The translations under genes and the position numbers were made by a program. DNA of 64,000 bases from Desulfobacter sp. (GTDB lineage: Bacteria > Desulfobacterota > Desulfobacteria > Desulfobacterales > Desulfobacteraceae), in assembly GCA_028768525.1 (NCBI GenBank), contig CP054837.1, forward strand, positions 4,832,001-4,896,000, given 5' to 3'. The notes beneath the pieces were generated by a model. That model did not search any database. It was not told the origin of the DNA and was given only the letters and a program-made list of their open reading frames with translations. Shown in pieces: positions 17,245 through 25,132 of this stretch (its first letter is position 1; each line of letters opens with the position of its first letter).

Positions 17245-18243
17245 TTAGGACAGGAGGGCTTTTCGGAAAGCGCTCAGGTCTTCGGTTTTGCCCATGACAA
17301 TCAAGGTATCTCCGGCCTGGATCAGGGTTTCAAAGTGGGGGGCGAAATCCATGTGTTCGGCAGCATCCTTGATGGCGATAATAATGAGGTTGAAATCCTG
17401 GCGGATGCCCGAATCTTTAAGGGCTTTGCCGGCGTAATCTGAGGTGGGCGGGACAAAGGCTTCTTCAATCTGGATGGCATCGCTTTTTCTGGAGACGGCG
17501 GTGTCCAGGAAATTGGAAACCGTGGGCCTCAGCAGTTTCAGGCCCATGGACACGGCACCGATGTCGTAGGGGGACTCCACACGGTTGGCGCCGGCCACCA
17601 TGAGTTTTTTCTGGACTTCCGGGCTGGAGGCCCTGGCCAGAATATAGATATCGGGATTGAGCTGCCGGGCGGTGAGGACCAGGAATACATTGGCCGTATC
17701 CGTGGCAAGAGCCGCCACCATGGCTTTTGCCCTTCCGATGCCGGCCTTTTCTAAAATTTCCTCATCCGAGGCATCTCCGATGAGGTAGTGAATCTTATCC
17801 CGATCCAGGGTGGCTGTTAATTTCTCATTTTGCTCCACCACCACGATGTCCTGGGTATCTTCCCGGATGAAATTGCAGAGCACCCGGCCTATCCTGCCGT
17901 AGCCGCATACGATATAATGGTCTTTTAGCTTACTGATTTTTTTGTCCAACCGCTGCCTCCCCAGCAAAGTCTTTATCTCGCCTTCCACCACTGAGCCGAT
18001 GACAACACCGCCCAGGTAGAGAAAGTAGCCCACCCCGGTGAATATGAGGAAAATGGTAAACACCCGTCCGCCGGCGCTTTGTTCATGGATTTCCATAAAT
18101 CCCACCGTGCTCAGGGTGATGGCGGTCATATAGGCGGAGTCCAGGACATCCCAATTTTCAATAAACATATATCCCAGGGTGCCGAACACAAAAATGAACG
18201 CCGCCGTCAGTACTGCCATTTCCATTTTCAAAATTTTGTTCAT
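17245..18243 (-). CDS. Potassium channel with RCK (TrkA-N and TrkA-C) domains
   Basis: 332-residue protein: two transmembrane helices (about 8-30 and 60-85) with a pore loop between, then an RCK domain with the Rossmann motif IVCGYGRIG near residue 107, and a TrkA-C domain at about 250-332. The family gates K+ flow by nucleotide or ion binding to the RCK ring. The selectivity filter reads STVGFMEI rather than TVGYGD, so the last two filter positions are changed. I chose the ATG at 18243; a TTG 42 bases upstream is also in frame but adds a non-conserved tail. The gene diverges from pcm. Confidence 0.85.
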   Translation of the reverse strand: MNKILKMEMAVLTAAFIFVFGTLGYMFIENWDVLDSAYMTAITLSTVGFMEIHEQSAGGRVFTIFLIFTGVGYFLYLGGVVIGSVVEGEIKTLLGRQRLDKKISKLKDHYIVCGYGRIGRVLCNFIREDTQDIVVVEQNEKLTATLDRDKIHYLIGDASDEEILEKAGIGRAKAMVAALATDTANVFLVLTARQLNPDIYILARASSPEVQKKLMVAGANRVESPYDIGAVSMGLKLLRPTVSNFLDTAVSRKSDAIQIEEAFVPPTSDYAGKALKDSGIRQDFNLIIIAIKDAAEHMDFAPHFETLIQAGDTLIVMGKTEDLSAFRKALLS

Positions 18244-18410
18244 GACAGGTATAATTAGCTGTCCTGCCGTTAAAATGCAAGGCAAAGATGGCCCGCCGGA
18301 AGGGATGATTTTAATTCCATAAACCAGGCCGGCCGCCCTTGATCCCCTAAAATAAGGTGTGCCAGCCGTTCTGCTTGACGGCCCTGGTGGTTGCTGGTAT
18401 TAAGGGGGGC

Positions 18411-19067
18411 ATGAATGACGAACCTAAAAAATTTTCCCGGTGGCGCCGGGATATGGTTGAGAACCAGATTATGGCTCGGGGGATTACCGACCCGCTGGTA
18501 CTCAAGGCCATGAATCATGTGCCCAGACATCTGTTTGTGAGTGAGGCGCTTGTGGACAGCGCCTACGGGGATTTCCCCCTACCCATCGGCGAGGGACAGA
18601 CCATTTCACAGCCCTTTATCATTGCAGAGATGACCCAGAGCCTGGGGCTGACCGGAAACGAACGGGTGCTGGAAATTGGGACCGGCTCAGGATACCAGGC
18701 AGCGGTCCTGTCCAGAATCGTCTATAAAGTGTACACCATTGAGCGGAATAACACCCTTTATCTTCAGACCCGCCGCCTTTTTGACCGTCTGCGGTATCAT
18801 AATATCGTTACCCGCTATTCCGACGGCACCCAGGGGTGGAAGGCGGAAAGCCCATTTGATGCCGTTATGGTCACGGCCGGCGGCAACCAGATCCCGGCAC
18901 CTCTGGTGGATCAGCTTGCCCTGGGCGGCCGCCTGGTTATGCCTGTGGGCGGACTTCATTCCCAGGAACTGATCCGGCTGGAAAAAACCAAGACCGGTAT
19001 TAAAACCACTAATCTGGGGGGGTGCCGGTTTGTCAAGCTGATTGGGGAGCACGGCTGGCAGGAGTAA
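18411..19067 (+). CDS. pcm: Protein-L-isoaspartate O-methyltransferase
   Basis: 218-residue SAM-dependent enzyme that methylates L-isoaspartyl residues to start repair of aged proteins. The family motifs are present: PRHLFV and GDFPLPIGEGQTISQPFIIAEM (split by family-typical spacing), the SAM loop VLEIGTGSGYQAAVLS near residue 85, and VTAGGNQIPAPLVDQLALGGRLVMPVG near the end. The start ATG at 18411 follows the purine run AAGGGGGG. Length matches the family (about 210). It abuts the tetR stop at its 3' end with no gap, in convergent orientation. Confidence 0.95.
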   Translation: MNDEPKKFSRWRRDMVENQIMARGITDPLVLKAMNHVPRHLFVSEALVDSAYGDFPLPIGEGQTISQPFIIAEMTQSLGLTGNERVLEIGTGSGYQAAVLSRIVYKVYTIERNNTLYLQTRRLFDRLRYHNIVTRYSDGTQGWKAESPFDAVMVTAGGNQIPAPLVDQLALGGRLVMPVGGLHSQELIRLEKTKTGIKTTNLGGCRFVKLIGEHGWQE

Positions 19068-19727
19068 TCATTCAGCCTTGTCAGAGAGGTGCTTTTTTGT
19101 GTCGATGGCTGCGGGTTCGGATTTTTTAAGGCCGCCCAGGATCAGATCCAGGGCGAACCGGGTATCTTCCATCAGGGCCGTGTAATCTGAATCCTCCATT
19201 TCCAGTCCCATATTCTGATTTTCCATCCGTTCCCGTTTGAAATTATTGGCAACGGAAAGAATAACCGCAGCGGTTTTTTGGGTATCCACCGGCCGGACCT
19301 CCCCGGCCGAGATGCCCTTATCCAGAATTTCCTTGATAAGATTTTTTTCTCTGTTTGAAAACCGGGATGCCAGCTTGTTGAACATGGGCTGGAATTTCAA
19401 CTGGTGTGCGGTGTGGACTGAAAGGCTGTGGAGATTGGCCGTCTGCTTTAAATATTGCTGGCGTTCAATGAAATACGCCTGGATTTTATCGCTCCAGCCG
19501 GGCAGAGGCTGTATTTTTTCCTCCAGGGACCGGAGAACGCTTTGGCCTTCATCCTCAATGATTTCGCAGAAAATGGCTTCTTTGTTTTTATAATAGTAGT
19601 AAAGTGAGGCCTTGTTCAGCCCCACCATAGCGCCAATATCGTCCATGGTGGTTTTTGCAAACCCGAAATGGGCGAAACAATGGGCAGCCGCCTTTAGAAT
19701 CTCTTTTCTTTTTTCTGGATCCGCCAT
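19068..19727 (-). CDS. TetR-family transcriptional regulator
   Basis: 219-residue repressor-type protein. The N-terminal HTH is typical of TetR: ILKAAAHCFAHFGFAKTTMDDIGAMVGLNKASLYYYYKNKEAIF broken only by usual spacing, about residues 9-52. The C-terminal ligand-binding domain is divergent; it includes IKEILDKGISAGEVRPVD near residue 145, seen in several fatty-acid-related TetR proteins. I use the ATG at 19727 rather than a TTG three codons upstream. The gene lies directly downstream of the FadL-like porin on the same strand, separated by a terminator, and may regulate it. Confidence 0.85.
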   Translation of the reverse strand: MADPEKRKEILKAAAHCFAHFGFAKTTMDDIGAMVGLNKASLYYYYKNKEAIFCEIIEDEGQSVLRSLEEKIQPLPGWSDKIQAYFIERQQYLKQTANLHSLSVHTAHQLKFQPMFNKLASRFSNREKNLIKEILDKGISAGEVRPVDTQKTAAVILSVANNFKRERMENQNMGLEMEDSDYTALMEDTRFALDLILGGLKKSEPAAIDTKKHLSDKAE

Positions 19728-19751
19728 ATTCCCCAATCGTTATATTCCGTC

Positions 19752-19773
19752 GGCCCAGATTATTTTCTGGGCC
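19752..19773. repeat. Inverted repeat upstream of tetR
   Basis: GGCCCAGA-TTATTT-TCTGGGCC, a perfect 8-bp inverted repeat, sits 25 bases before the tetR ATG. It could be an autoregulatory operator or a secondary hairpin of the preceding terminator; no T run follows it on the minus strand. Confidence 0.5.
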
Positions 19774-19792
19774 AGTGGATGTCAAGGAATAA

Positions 19793-19822
19793 TAAAAAAA
19801 GGCCCGGCGCATGCACCGGGCC
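19793..19822 (-). terminator. Terminator of the FadL-like porin gene
   Basis: On the minus strand GGCCCGG-TGCATGCG-CCGGGCC is followed by TTTTTTTATT. It starts 12 bases after the porin stop codon and separates it from tetR. Confidence 0.9.
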
Positions 19823-19833
19823 GCACGGGTGAT

Positions 19834-21186
19834 TTAGAAGAATCTGTACTGGATGCCGATTCCGGCCTGGTAGAAAACTTTGTCATAGGTGACTTCCGGA
19901 GTGCGTTCTCCGCCACCTACTAAAGCAGGAAGATAGGTTGCCGGGGCCGTATCGTCTACGTAAAAATAACCGGCAAGGCCGAAGGTGAGTGCGAGCCGTT
20001 CACTCATTTTATATTTAGCGCCCAAAGAAACGGCATGACAATCCAGTGCCGGGCTCATTTTTTCGATGATTCCGAAATTTTCAGGTTTCATATCTACATC
20101 AATATACAGATACCCGGTACTGACACTCCATGCGTCATTTATATCGTACTGGAGGGCCAGGCCAATTTCATAGGAATCCCCGTCCACGGCATAGTTCTGG
20201 GTACCCCAGTCGGCATCATCTTCAAAAAAGTAGGTGAACGACGGCTTTAAGGTTAATTTGGGCATGAACTTCCATTCAAGACCAACAGCAAAAACTGCCG
20301 GTAGATCTCTGGCAGAACTCTGCCCGTGTACTCTGCCGTTAATAAATAGAATATTTTCGCCCACGGTTCCGCGGCTTTCATCTTTCACAGTCGTGTCCCA
20401 ATCAAGGTTCACTCTGGTTTCATAACGGATACCGATATTCAGTTTGTCGTTTGGGTGGATGTTCAGACCGAAAATTCCTCCGAATCCGTCTGCTTCCTGC
20501 TCATATGCACCGATAACAAGCTGGCTGTTATATGTCCCGTGGATATCCACGTTTTTGTCTGTGATTATGTATCTCAAACCCGCGGCAACTGAGAACATGG
20601 AATTGATTTTGTATGCCAGCCCCGTTGTGAAAGTATAATCATAGCTTTCCGCATAGGCATATTCATTGGACATGGTTCCCCCTGGGAGAAGAATTTGTCC
20701 AGGATTGGGAGTGCCCGAGTTATAAATAGGGCTGGCTGGGTTGAACAGTCCTGCTAAAATGCCACTCGTAGCGAGGGCGCCGATCTCCTGGGTAATGATG
20801 TTCCCGTTTGAATATTCAATTTCACCGCCACCGCCATTAATTGTAAATGCACCCCAGATTGCCCATCTATCTTTTTTATATATACCAAATGCTGTGGGAA
20901 CAACGCTTTTAAAATCTGCTGAGTGGTCGCTGCCTCCATATGTGTGATCGTAATCAAAGGCAAACGGTTGGAGGTCCACCTCGACATGAAAGCCGTTTTC
21001 AAGCAGCATCATGCCGGCCGGGTTGTATGCAGCCACATCAGCACCGTCCGTGGCGGCGTTGCGGCTCAGGCTGCCGGCGTAAGCCGCAGAGAAATTCTGT
21101 TTGTTATCAATACCGCCCGCAAAGGCAGGGGCTGCCAGCCCCAGGAACAGTCCCACCAACAACGTGTGTCTAAACCATGTCCTCAT
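19834..21186 (-). CDS. FadL/OmpP1/TodX-family outer-membrane transporter
   Basis: 450-residue outer-membrane beta-barrel of the family that takes up long-chain fatty acids and other hydrophobic compounds. A signal peptide (about 1-24, ending APAFAGG) is followed by the FadL-like N-terminal plug segment with AAYNPAGMMLLENGFHVEV and by amphipathic strands, ending in aromatic Phe (YRFF), as required for barrel insertion. I start at the ATG at 21186, which has AGGAGGAG six bases upstream; the frame extends 29 codons further but without support. A long leader of about 138 bases precedes the start. A strong sigma-70 promoter overlaps an inverted repeat, and a tetR gene lies downstream, so repression by that regulator is likely. 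Confidence 0.88.
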   Translation of the reverse strand: MRTWFRHTLLVGLFLGLAAPAFAGGIDNKQNFSAAYAGSLSRNAATDGADVAAYNPAGMMLLENGFHVEVDLQPFAFDYDHTYGGSDHSADFKSVVPTAFGIYKKDRWAIWGAFTINGGGGEIEYSNGNIITQEIGALATSGILAGLFNPASPIYNSGTPNPGQILLPGGTMSNEYAYAESYDYTFTTGLAYKINSMFSVAAGLRYIITDKNVDIHGTYNSQLVIGAYEQEADGFGGIFGLNIHPNDKLNIGIRYETRVNLDWDTTVKDESRGTVGENILFINGRVHGQSSARDLPAVFAVGLEWKFMPKLTLKPSFTYFFEDDADWGTQNYAVDGDSYEIGLALQYDINDAWSVSTGYLYIDVDMKPENFGIIEKMSPALDCHAVSLGAKYKMSERLALTFGLAGYFYVDDTAPATYLPALVGGGERTPEVTYDKVFYQAGIGIQYRFF

Positions 21187-21323
21187 CAATGTCTCCTCCT
21201 GTTTGAGATTAACTTGCACTGATACATTCACGGGCCTATGCCCATTTGCCGACATTATTTTTTCCCGCTGCACCGCTCCGCTGGGAAGAATTGCTGGTTT
21301 CTTGTAAACGGCATTTCAAACTG

Positions 21324-21348
21324 TCAAACAGACATATGTTTTGTTTGA
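21324..21348. promoter_or_regulatory. Candidate operator over the porin promoter
   Basis: TCAAAC (21324-21329) and GTTTGA (21343-21348) form an inverted repeat with a 13-base spacer centred near CATATG. It covers the -10 box and part of the spacer of the porin promoter. The neighbouring TetR protein is the natural candidate binder. Confidence 0.4.
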
Positions 21349-21359
21349 ATGGTTGTCAA
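21331..21359 (-). promoter_or_regulatory. Sigma-70 promoter of the FadL-like porin gene
   Basis: On the minus strand a perfect -35 TTGACA (21359-21354) and a -10 TATGTC (21336-21331) are separated by 17 bases. Transcription would begin near 21324 and give a leader of about 138 bases. Confidence 0.65.
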
Positions 21360-21487
21360 GTGAAAAATAATAATTAGCTAATTAATTTTGATTTAGTCTG
21401 TCCGGGAATAAATTGATGCGCTTTGGCGGGGGGCATGGTATAGAAAAGAGCCGACGCAGATACCTCAAATTCCAAGGCAGGGCAAGC

Positions 21488-22438
21488 ATGTTTATACAAA
21501 CCGGTATGACGGTGTTCAGCGCCGTATTTCAATTGTTTTTGATTTCACTGGCCGCAGGGATCATGATCCGGCGCCAGATGATCTCCCCGCTCCAGGTCCA
21601 GGCCCTTTCCGGTGTGACGGTCAACGTGTTTCTGCCTAGCCTGATTATAGCCAAGACAGTGGCCGGATTCCATCCTGAACAATTTGAAAACTGGTGGATA
21701 CTGCCCCTGGCCGGGGTGGGCATGATTCTGGCCGGCCTTTTTTTCAGCGGATGGTTTTTTCGGTTCAAACCCCAAAAACGGCCGCTGATGGTGCTGTCCT
21801 CCATGCAGAACGGCATCTATATCCCCCTGCCCATCGGCCAGATTCTGTTTCCGGAGCAGTTTGACCAGTTTGCCCTCTATTGTTTTTTGCTTGTATTGGG
21901 GTTGAATCCCCTGATGTGGAGCCTGGGAAAGGTGATGCTCTCCGGCGGCCGGGAGAGCCGGATCCGGATGGGTGATTTCTTTTCACCGCCCCTGGCGGCC
22001 ATATTTATTTCAGTGGCCCTGGTTTTTTCCGGCCTGGCCGGCCATATTCCCGGCCCGGTGATTTCGGCCGTGGATCTTCTGGGCCAGGCCACAGTGCCGG
22101 TGGCCGTCTTTGTCCTGGGAGCCACCATGGGGGCCATTTCCATGAAACAATGGCCGCCGGCCGGTGATATTATGGTTGTATTTCTGGTGAAATTTATCCT
22201 GGTGCCCGGCGTTGTGTTTGCCGTACTCTACTGGTCCGGCCTGGACCTGTCCATGCCCTTGGCCTGCAGCATGCTAATGGTGCAGGGGGCTTCGCCGCCG
22301 GCCACCAATCTTATCCTCATCGTGAAAAATTACGGAGGGGATGTTCAGACCGTCAGCACCATGATGCTGCTTCAATATTTGGCCTGTATCCTTATCATGC
22401 CGGTGTGGATTGCGACATGGCAGTATTTTTCCGGTTAA
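21488..22438 (+). CDS. AEC-family transporter (auxin efflux carrier-like)
   Basis: 316-residue integral membrane protein with about ten hydrophobic segments in two five-helix halves, the pattern of the AEC/bile-acid-sodium-symporter fold. Family-like features are LSGVTVNVFLPSLIIAKT near residue 38, GIYIPLPIGQILFP near residue 105, and the C-terminal half with MVQGASPPATNLILIV. Bacterial members export or import organic acids such as malate or malonate; the substrate here is unknown. I start at the ATG at 21488; an in-frame ATG at 21416 would add a polar tail. It shares TTAA with the stop of the convergent MATE gene (four-base overlap). Confidence 0.82.
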   Translation: MFIQTGMTVFSAVFQLFLISLAAGIMIRRQMISPLQVQALSGVTVNVFLPSLIIAKTVAGFHPEQFENWWILPLAGVGMILAGLFFSGWFFRFKPQKRPLMVLSSMQNGIYIPLPIGQILFPEQFDQFALYCFLLVLGLNPLMWSLGKVMLSGGRESRIRMGDFFSPPLAAIFISVALVFSGLAGHIPGPVISAVDLLGQATVPVAVFVLGATMGAISMKQWPPAGDIMVVFLVKFILVPGVVFAVLYWSGLDLSMPLACSMLMVQGASPPATNLILIVKNYGGDVQTVSTMMLLQYLACILIMPVWIATWQYFSG

Positions 22439-23754
22439 GCCGGCACATGGCTGATGCCCATTTTCAACTTGTTGGCCCGTCTTTTTTTAAGGCCCAGTGC
22501 CAATAGGGACAAGGTCATCTGGGTGGCGGGGTAAGCGGCCCATATCCCCTCGATGCCCATGCCCAGGGGCAGGGCAACCAGAAAGAGGGGGGTGAACACA
22601 AAGGGATCGGCGTATACCAGAATGGATGCATTTTTTCCATCGTCCATGGCGTAGAAATAGGCCGACATGACCCGGGCCACCACCACAAAAGGGGCGGAGA
22701 TTGCCACGGCCACCATGGCGTTGATGCATTTTTCCGCTCCTTCATGGGACATGCCGTAGAAAATGGGGAATTCATAACGGGCCAGGTAAAAGGCGGCGGC
22801 GAAAAGGGCGCTGAGGCCCAGGCCCAGGGCGAAAGCCTTTTTCAAAACCATGTCAACACTTGCCCTGTCTTTTGCACCGGTGCAGTGGGACACCAGGGGC
22901 TGGATCCCGTCGGCAAGCCCCTGCATGATACTGTATACAAAATAGGCGGCGTATGCCATGACCGTATAGACGGCCACTGCCGAATTCCCACCGTAGTGGA
23001 GGCATTGGAAGTTGGTGAACATCTGAACCAGGGCCGGGGCAATGGTCAACCCGAAGGGGGAAAGACCGATTTTGGTGATTTCCAGGCTGGTTCTTCTGTC
23101 CATGGCATGCCAGGCCATGCGTGATCGGTACAGAGGGACCACGGCCATGGCCGCTACCAGGGTCTGGGCAATGCAGGTGGCCAGGGCAAGGCCTTCAAGA
23201 CCCATGCCCAGCCCCAGCATGAACCAGGCGTCCAGAATGATATTGAGCACCATGCCCGTTGTCATCATGACCATGGAATATACAGGCATGCCGATGTTTT
23301 TGATCAGGGGGATGACCCCGGCCCCAAGGACCTGGAAAAATGTCCCCAGGGTGATGACCCGCATGTAGTTGTAGCAATAGTCGTAGATATTGCCCCGGGC
23401 CCCCAGCAAGGGGAGTATATCGTCAATGAGGAAATAGTAGAGGGGCATGAGGATGAGGGAGGCCAGAAACAGCAGCGTAAGGGTGGCTGACTTTGCTCCA
23501 AGGGCCCCTTTGCCGTCCCCGGCGCCGTCTCTGATGGACATGATGATGGCGCCCCCGGTTCCGATGCCCGTGCCGATGGCTGTCATCAGCGCCAGCAGGG
23601 GCCAGGCCAGGTTGATGGCGGTGAGGCCGTCGTCCCCCATGGCCTGGCATAAAAAATAGCCGTCTGCGATGCTGTACATGCCCACCAGGACCATGGACAT
23701 CATAGACGGAATGACATATCTGAGAAACCGGTCTGCCATGCCTTTTTCACTCAC
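22435..23754 (-). CDS. MATE-family efflux transporter
   Basis: 439-residue inner-membrane antiporter with about 12 hydrophobic helices in two repeats. MATE features are visible: MYSIADGYFLCQAMGDDGLTAINLAWPL at helices 1-2 and the matching second-half VYTVMAYAAYFVYSIMQGLADGIQPLV. Family members expel drugs or metabolites using Na+ or H+. The start is probably the GTG at 23754 (AAAGGAG eight bases upstream); the ATG at 23739 is the alternative. The gene overlaps the convergent AEC gene at the stop and follows epmA's strand neighbour with an 80-base gap. The substrate cannot be told from sequence. Confidence 0.88.
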   Translation of the reverse strand: MSEKGMADRFLRYVIPSMMSMVLVGMYSIADGYFLCQAMGDDGLTAINLAWPLLALMTAIGTGIGTGGAIIMSIRDGAGDGKGALGAKSATLTLLFLASLILMPLYYFLIDDILPLLGARGNIYDYCYNYMRVITLGTFFQVLGAGVIPLIKNIGMPVYSMVMMTTGMVLNIILDAWFMLGLGMGLEGLALATCIAQTLVAAMAVVPLYRSRMAWHAMDRRTSLEITKIGLSPFGLTIAPALVQMFTNFQCLHYGGNSAVAVYTVMAYAAYFVYSIMQGLADGIQPLVSHCTGAKDRASVDMVLKKAFALGLGLSALFAAAFYLARYEFPIFYGMSHEGAEKCINAMVAVAISAPFVVVARVMSAYFYAMDDGKNASILVYADPFVFTPLFLVALPLGMGIEGIWAAYPATQMTLSLLALGLKKRRANKLKMGISHVPA

Positions 23755-23833
23755 CCTTTTTACTCCTTTCAACGGGTCAATATCAGCAAGGCAGGATCAT
23801 AACCTTTCCCCTAGGAGGAAGGTCAATGCTTTT

Positions 23834-24766
23834 CTACAGGTTTTCAGGGGTGAAGGCGGTGACCTCGTCAATGGCGTGGGCATTGCAGAATAACATGGCC
23901 AGCCGGTCCATCCCCAGGGCAATGCCGGCGGCATCGGGCATGCGGTCCAGGTCGGCCAAAAATTTTTCAGGCATGGGCAGGGCAGGGTGCCCCGCCCGGG
24001 TCCGGGTACGGTTCTCTTCTTTAAACCGCTTTCTTTGTATCTCGGGGGTTGTCAGTTCGGTGAATCCGTTGGCCAATTCAATGCCGGCCACATAAAGCTC
24101 GAACCGCTGGGCCAGATTGGGGTTGCCCGGGTGGAGCCGGGCCAGGGAGGCCAGGGGCGCGGGATAATCGTATAGGATGCAGGGGCGCTCGTTACCCAGG
24201 TGGGGTTCGATGTCAAAGCTGATGATTTCATCAAAGCGGCCGGTTTCCAGGGCCTTGTCCGCAGATATCCCGGCGTGGGTTTCAAAGGCCTGGTGGACGG
24301 AGAGTTTCTCAAAGGGGCAATCCAGCCGGATCTGCCGGCCCTGGTAATCAAGTTTATTGCCCATGTCTAAGGCCTGGGCAATATGCCGGATCAGCCCCTG
24401 GCACTGGTCCATAAGGTCTTCATAGGTGTCCCCTGCCGCGTACCATTCCAGCATGGTCAGTTCCGGCAGGTGGCGTTCCCCCCGTTCCCCTTTTCTGAAA
24501 CATTTGCAGATCTGGAAAATTTTATCGGCCCCGGCGGCCAGGAGGCGCTTCATGCACAACTCCGGCGATGCCTGGAGAAAAAAGCCTTCCGACATCAAAG
24601 GATCAATATGGCCTTCGGGGATGACCGAGGGACACCGGATAGGGGTTTCCACCTCCAGATAGCCGTTGGACATGAAAAAATCCCTTGTATAATGAAGCAC
24701 AAGGGAGCGTGTTTTTAGATTTTTTAATTTTATTGCTATATGGTTCATATAATGCTTGGTTTCCAT
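23834..24766 (-). CDS. epmA: EF-P lysine--lysine ligase EpmA (truncated LysRS homologue)
   Basis: 310-residue class II synthetase fold matching the catalytic domain of lysyl-tRNA synthetase without the anticodon-binding domain. Visible are class II motif 1 (RDFFMSNGYLEVETP), motif 2 (FQICKCFRKGERGERHLPEFT-like, here HLPELTMLEWY) and motif 3 (GIALGMDRLAMLF). EpmA attaches beta-lysine to elongation factor P, with EpmB as the usual 2,3-aminomutase partner. No efp or epmB is in the window. The length, about 310-325 in the family, fits well. It lies between a MATE gene and a 366-base non-coding stretch. Confidence 0.88.
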   Translation of the reverse strand: METKHYMNHIAIKLKNLKTRSLVLHYTRDFFMSNGYLEVETPIRCPSVIPEGHIDPLMSEGFFLQASPELCMKRLLAAGADKIFQICKCFRKGERGERHLPELTMLEWYAAGDTYEDLMDQCQGLIRHIAQALDMGNKLDYQGRQIRLDCPFEKLSVHQAFETHAGISADKALETGRFDEIISFDIEPHLGNERPCILYDYPAPLASLARLHPGNPNLAQRFELYVAGIELANGFTELTTPEIQRKRFKEENRTRTRAGHPALPMPEKFLADLDRMPDAAGIALGMDRLAMLFCNAHAIDEVTAFTPENL

Positions 24767-24807
24767 GTATATGACGGGTGGCCTGATTAATCAATTTTTT
24801 ACCGGCT

Positions 24808-24831
24808 CTAAATTTGCAACTAAATTTGCAA
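24808..24831. repeat. 12-bp tandem direct repeat
   Basis: CTAAATTTGCAA occurs twice in perfect tandem (24808-24819 and 24820-24831), about 45 bases upstream of the epmA start on its minus strand. It could be a regulatory site; function unknown. Confidence 0.6.
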
Positions 24832-24863
24832 TCTGATGGCTCGGACAGCCCGGTCCCGCCTGA

Positions 24864-24879
24864 GCGGTGGCACCACCGC
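24864..24879. repeat. Short GC-rich hairpin
   Basis: GCGGTG-GCAC-CACCGC, a perfect 6-bp stem with a tetraloop. On the plus strand it is followed by a mixed sequence without a T run, so it is not a clear terminator. Confidence 0.5.
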
Positions 24880-24930
24880 CTTGGGTTTCGCAAAAAAATA
24901 TTGATATCAATTGCAGAAATTCAGCACTGA

Positions 24931-25104
24931 GGGGCGGACAGGCCGGAAAGCGGCATTGGGTTGCTTTTTTCTTAGGGGGCCTTATGGAGCGGAACGAAAA
25001 AATCCGTCTTGTCTGAGGACGAAGGACGAGTTTAACGGATTTTCGTGCAGCGGAATTCGGCCCTCTATAAAAAAGTGACAGCCGCCTTCCGGCCTGCCCG
25101 CCCC
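24931..25104. repeat. 174-bp imperfect inverted-repeat element
   Basis: Outer arms 24931-24954 and 25081-25104 are 24-bp inverted repeats with two mismatches, both G-U compatible. Inside, CTTTTTT..TAG.GGGCC (24964-24981) pairs with GGCCCTCTATAAAAAAG (25059-25075), and ACGAAAAAATCCGT (24994-25007) pairs with ACGGATTTTCGT (25035-25046). A terminal helix CTTGTC/GACGAG closes around 25008-25030. A transcript of either strand would fold into a long rod. It may be a MITE-like or REP-like element or a structured RNA; no open frame lies inside. Confidence 0.75.
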
Positions 25105-25132
25105 GGTGTTTATTTGGTTTTACCGATAGCCC

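Larger units (their letters stand above)
24767..25132. other. Gene-free region with hairpin element
   Basis: No gene can be supported on either strand. From left to right the region holds a 12-bp tandem duplication (24808-24831), a GC-rich hairpin (24864-24879) and a large imperfect inverted-repeat structure (24931-25104). It must also contain the promoter of epmA on the minus strand. Confidence 0.7.

Noticed and set aside
18224..18240. TTCAAAATTTTG near the potassium channel start as a third copy of the 16-bp palindrome at 2.7 kb.
   Set aside because: Only part of the palindrome matches and it falls within codons of the gene.
25001..25036. Possible hammerhead ribozyme core: CTGAGGA fits CUGANGA and GAA follows closely.
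   Set aside because: Stem II would be one nucleotide long and the closing helices do not have the hammerhead geometry. The match is probably chance within the apical hairpin.
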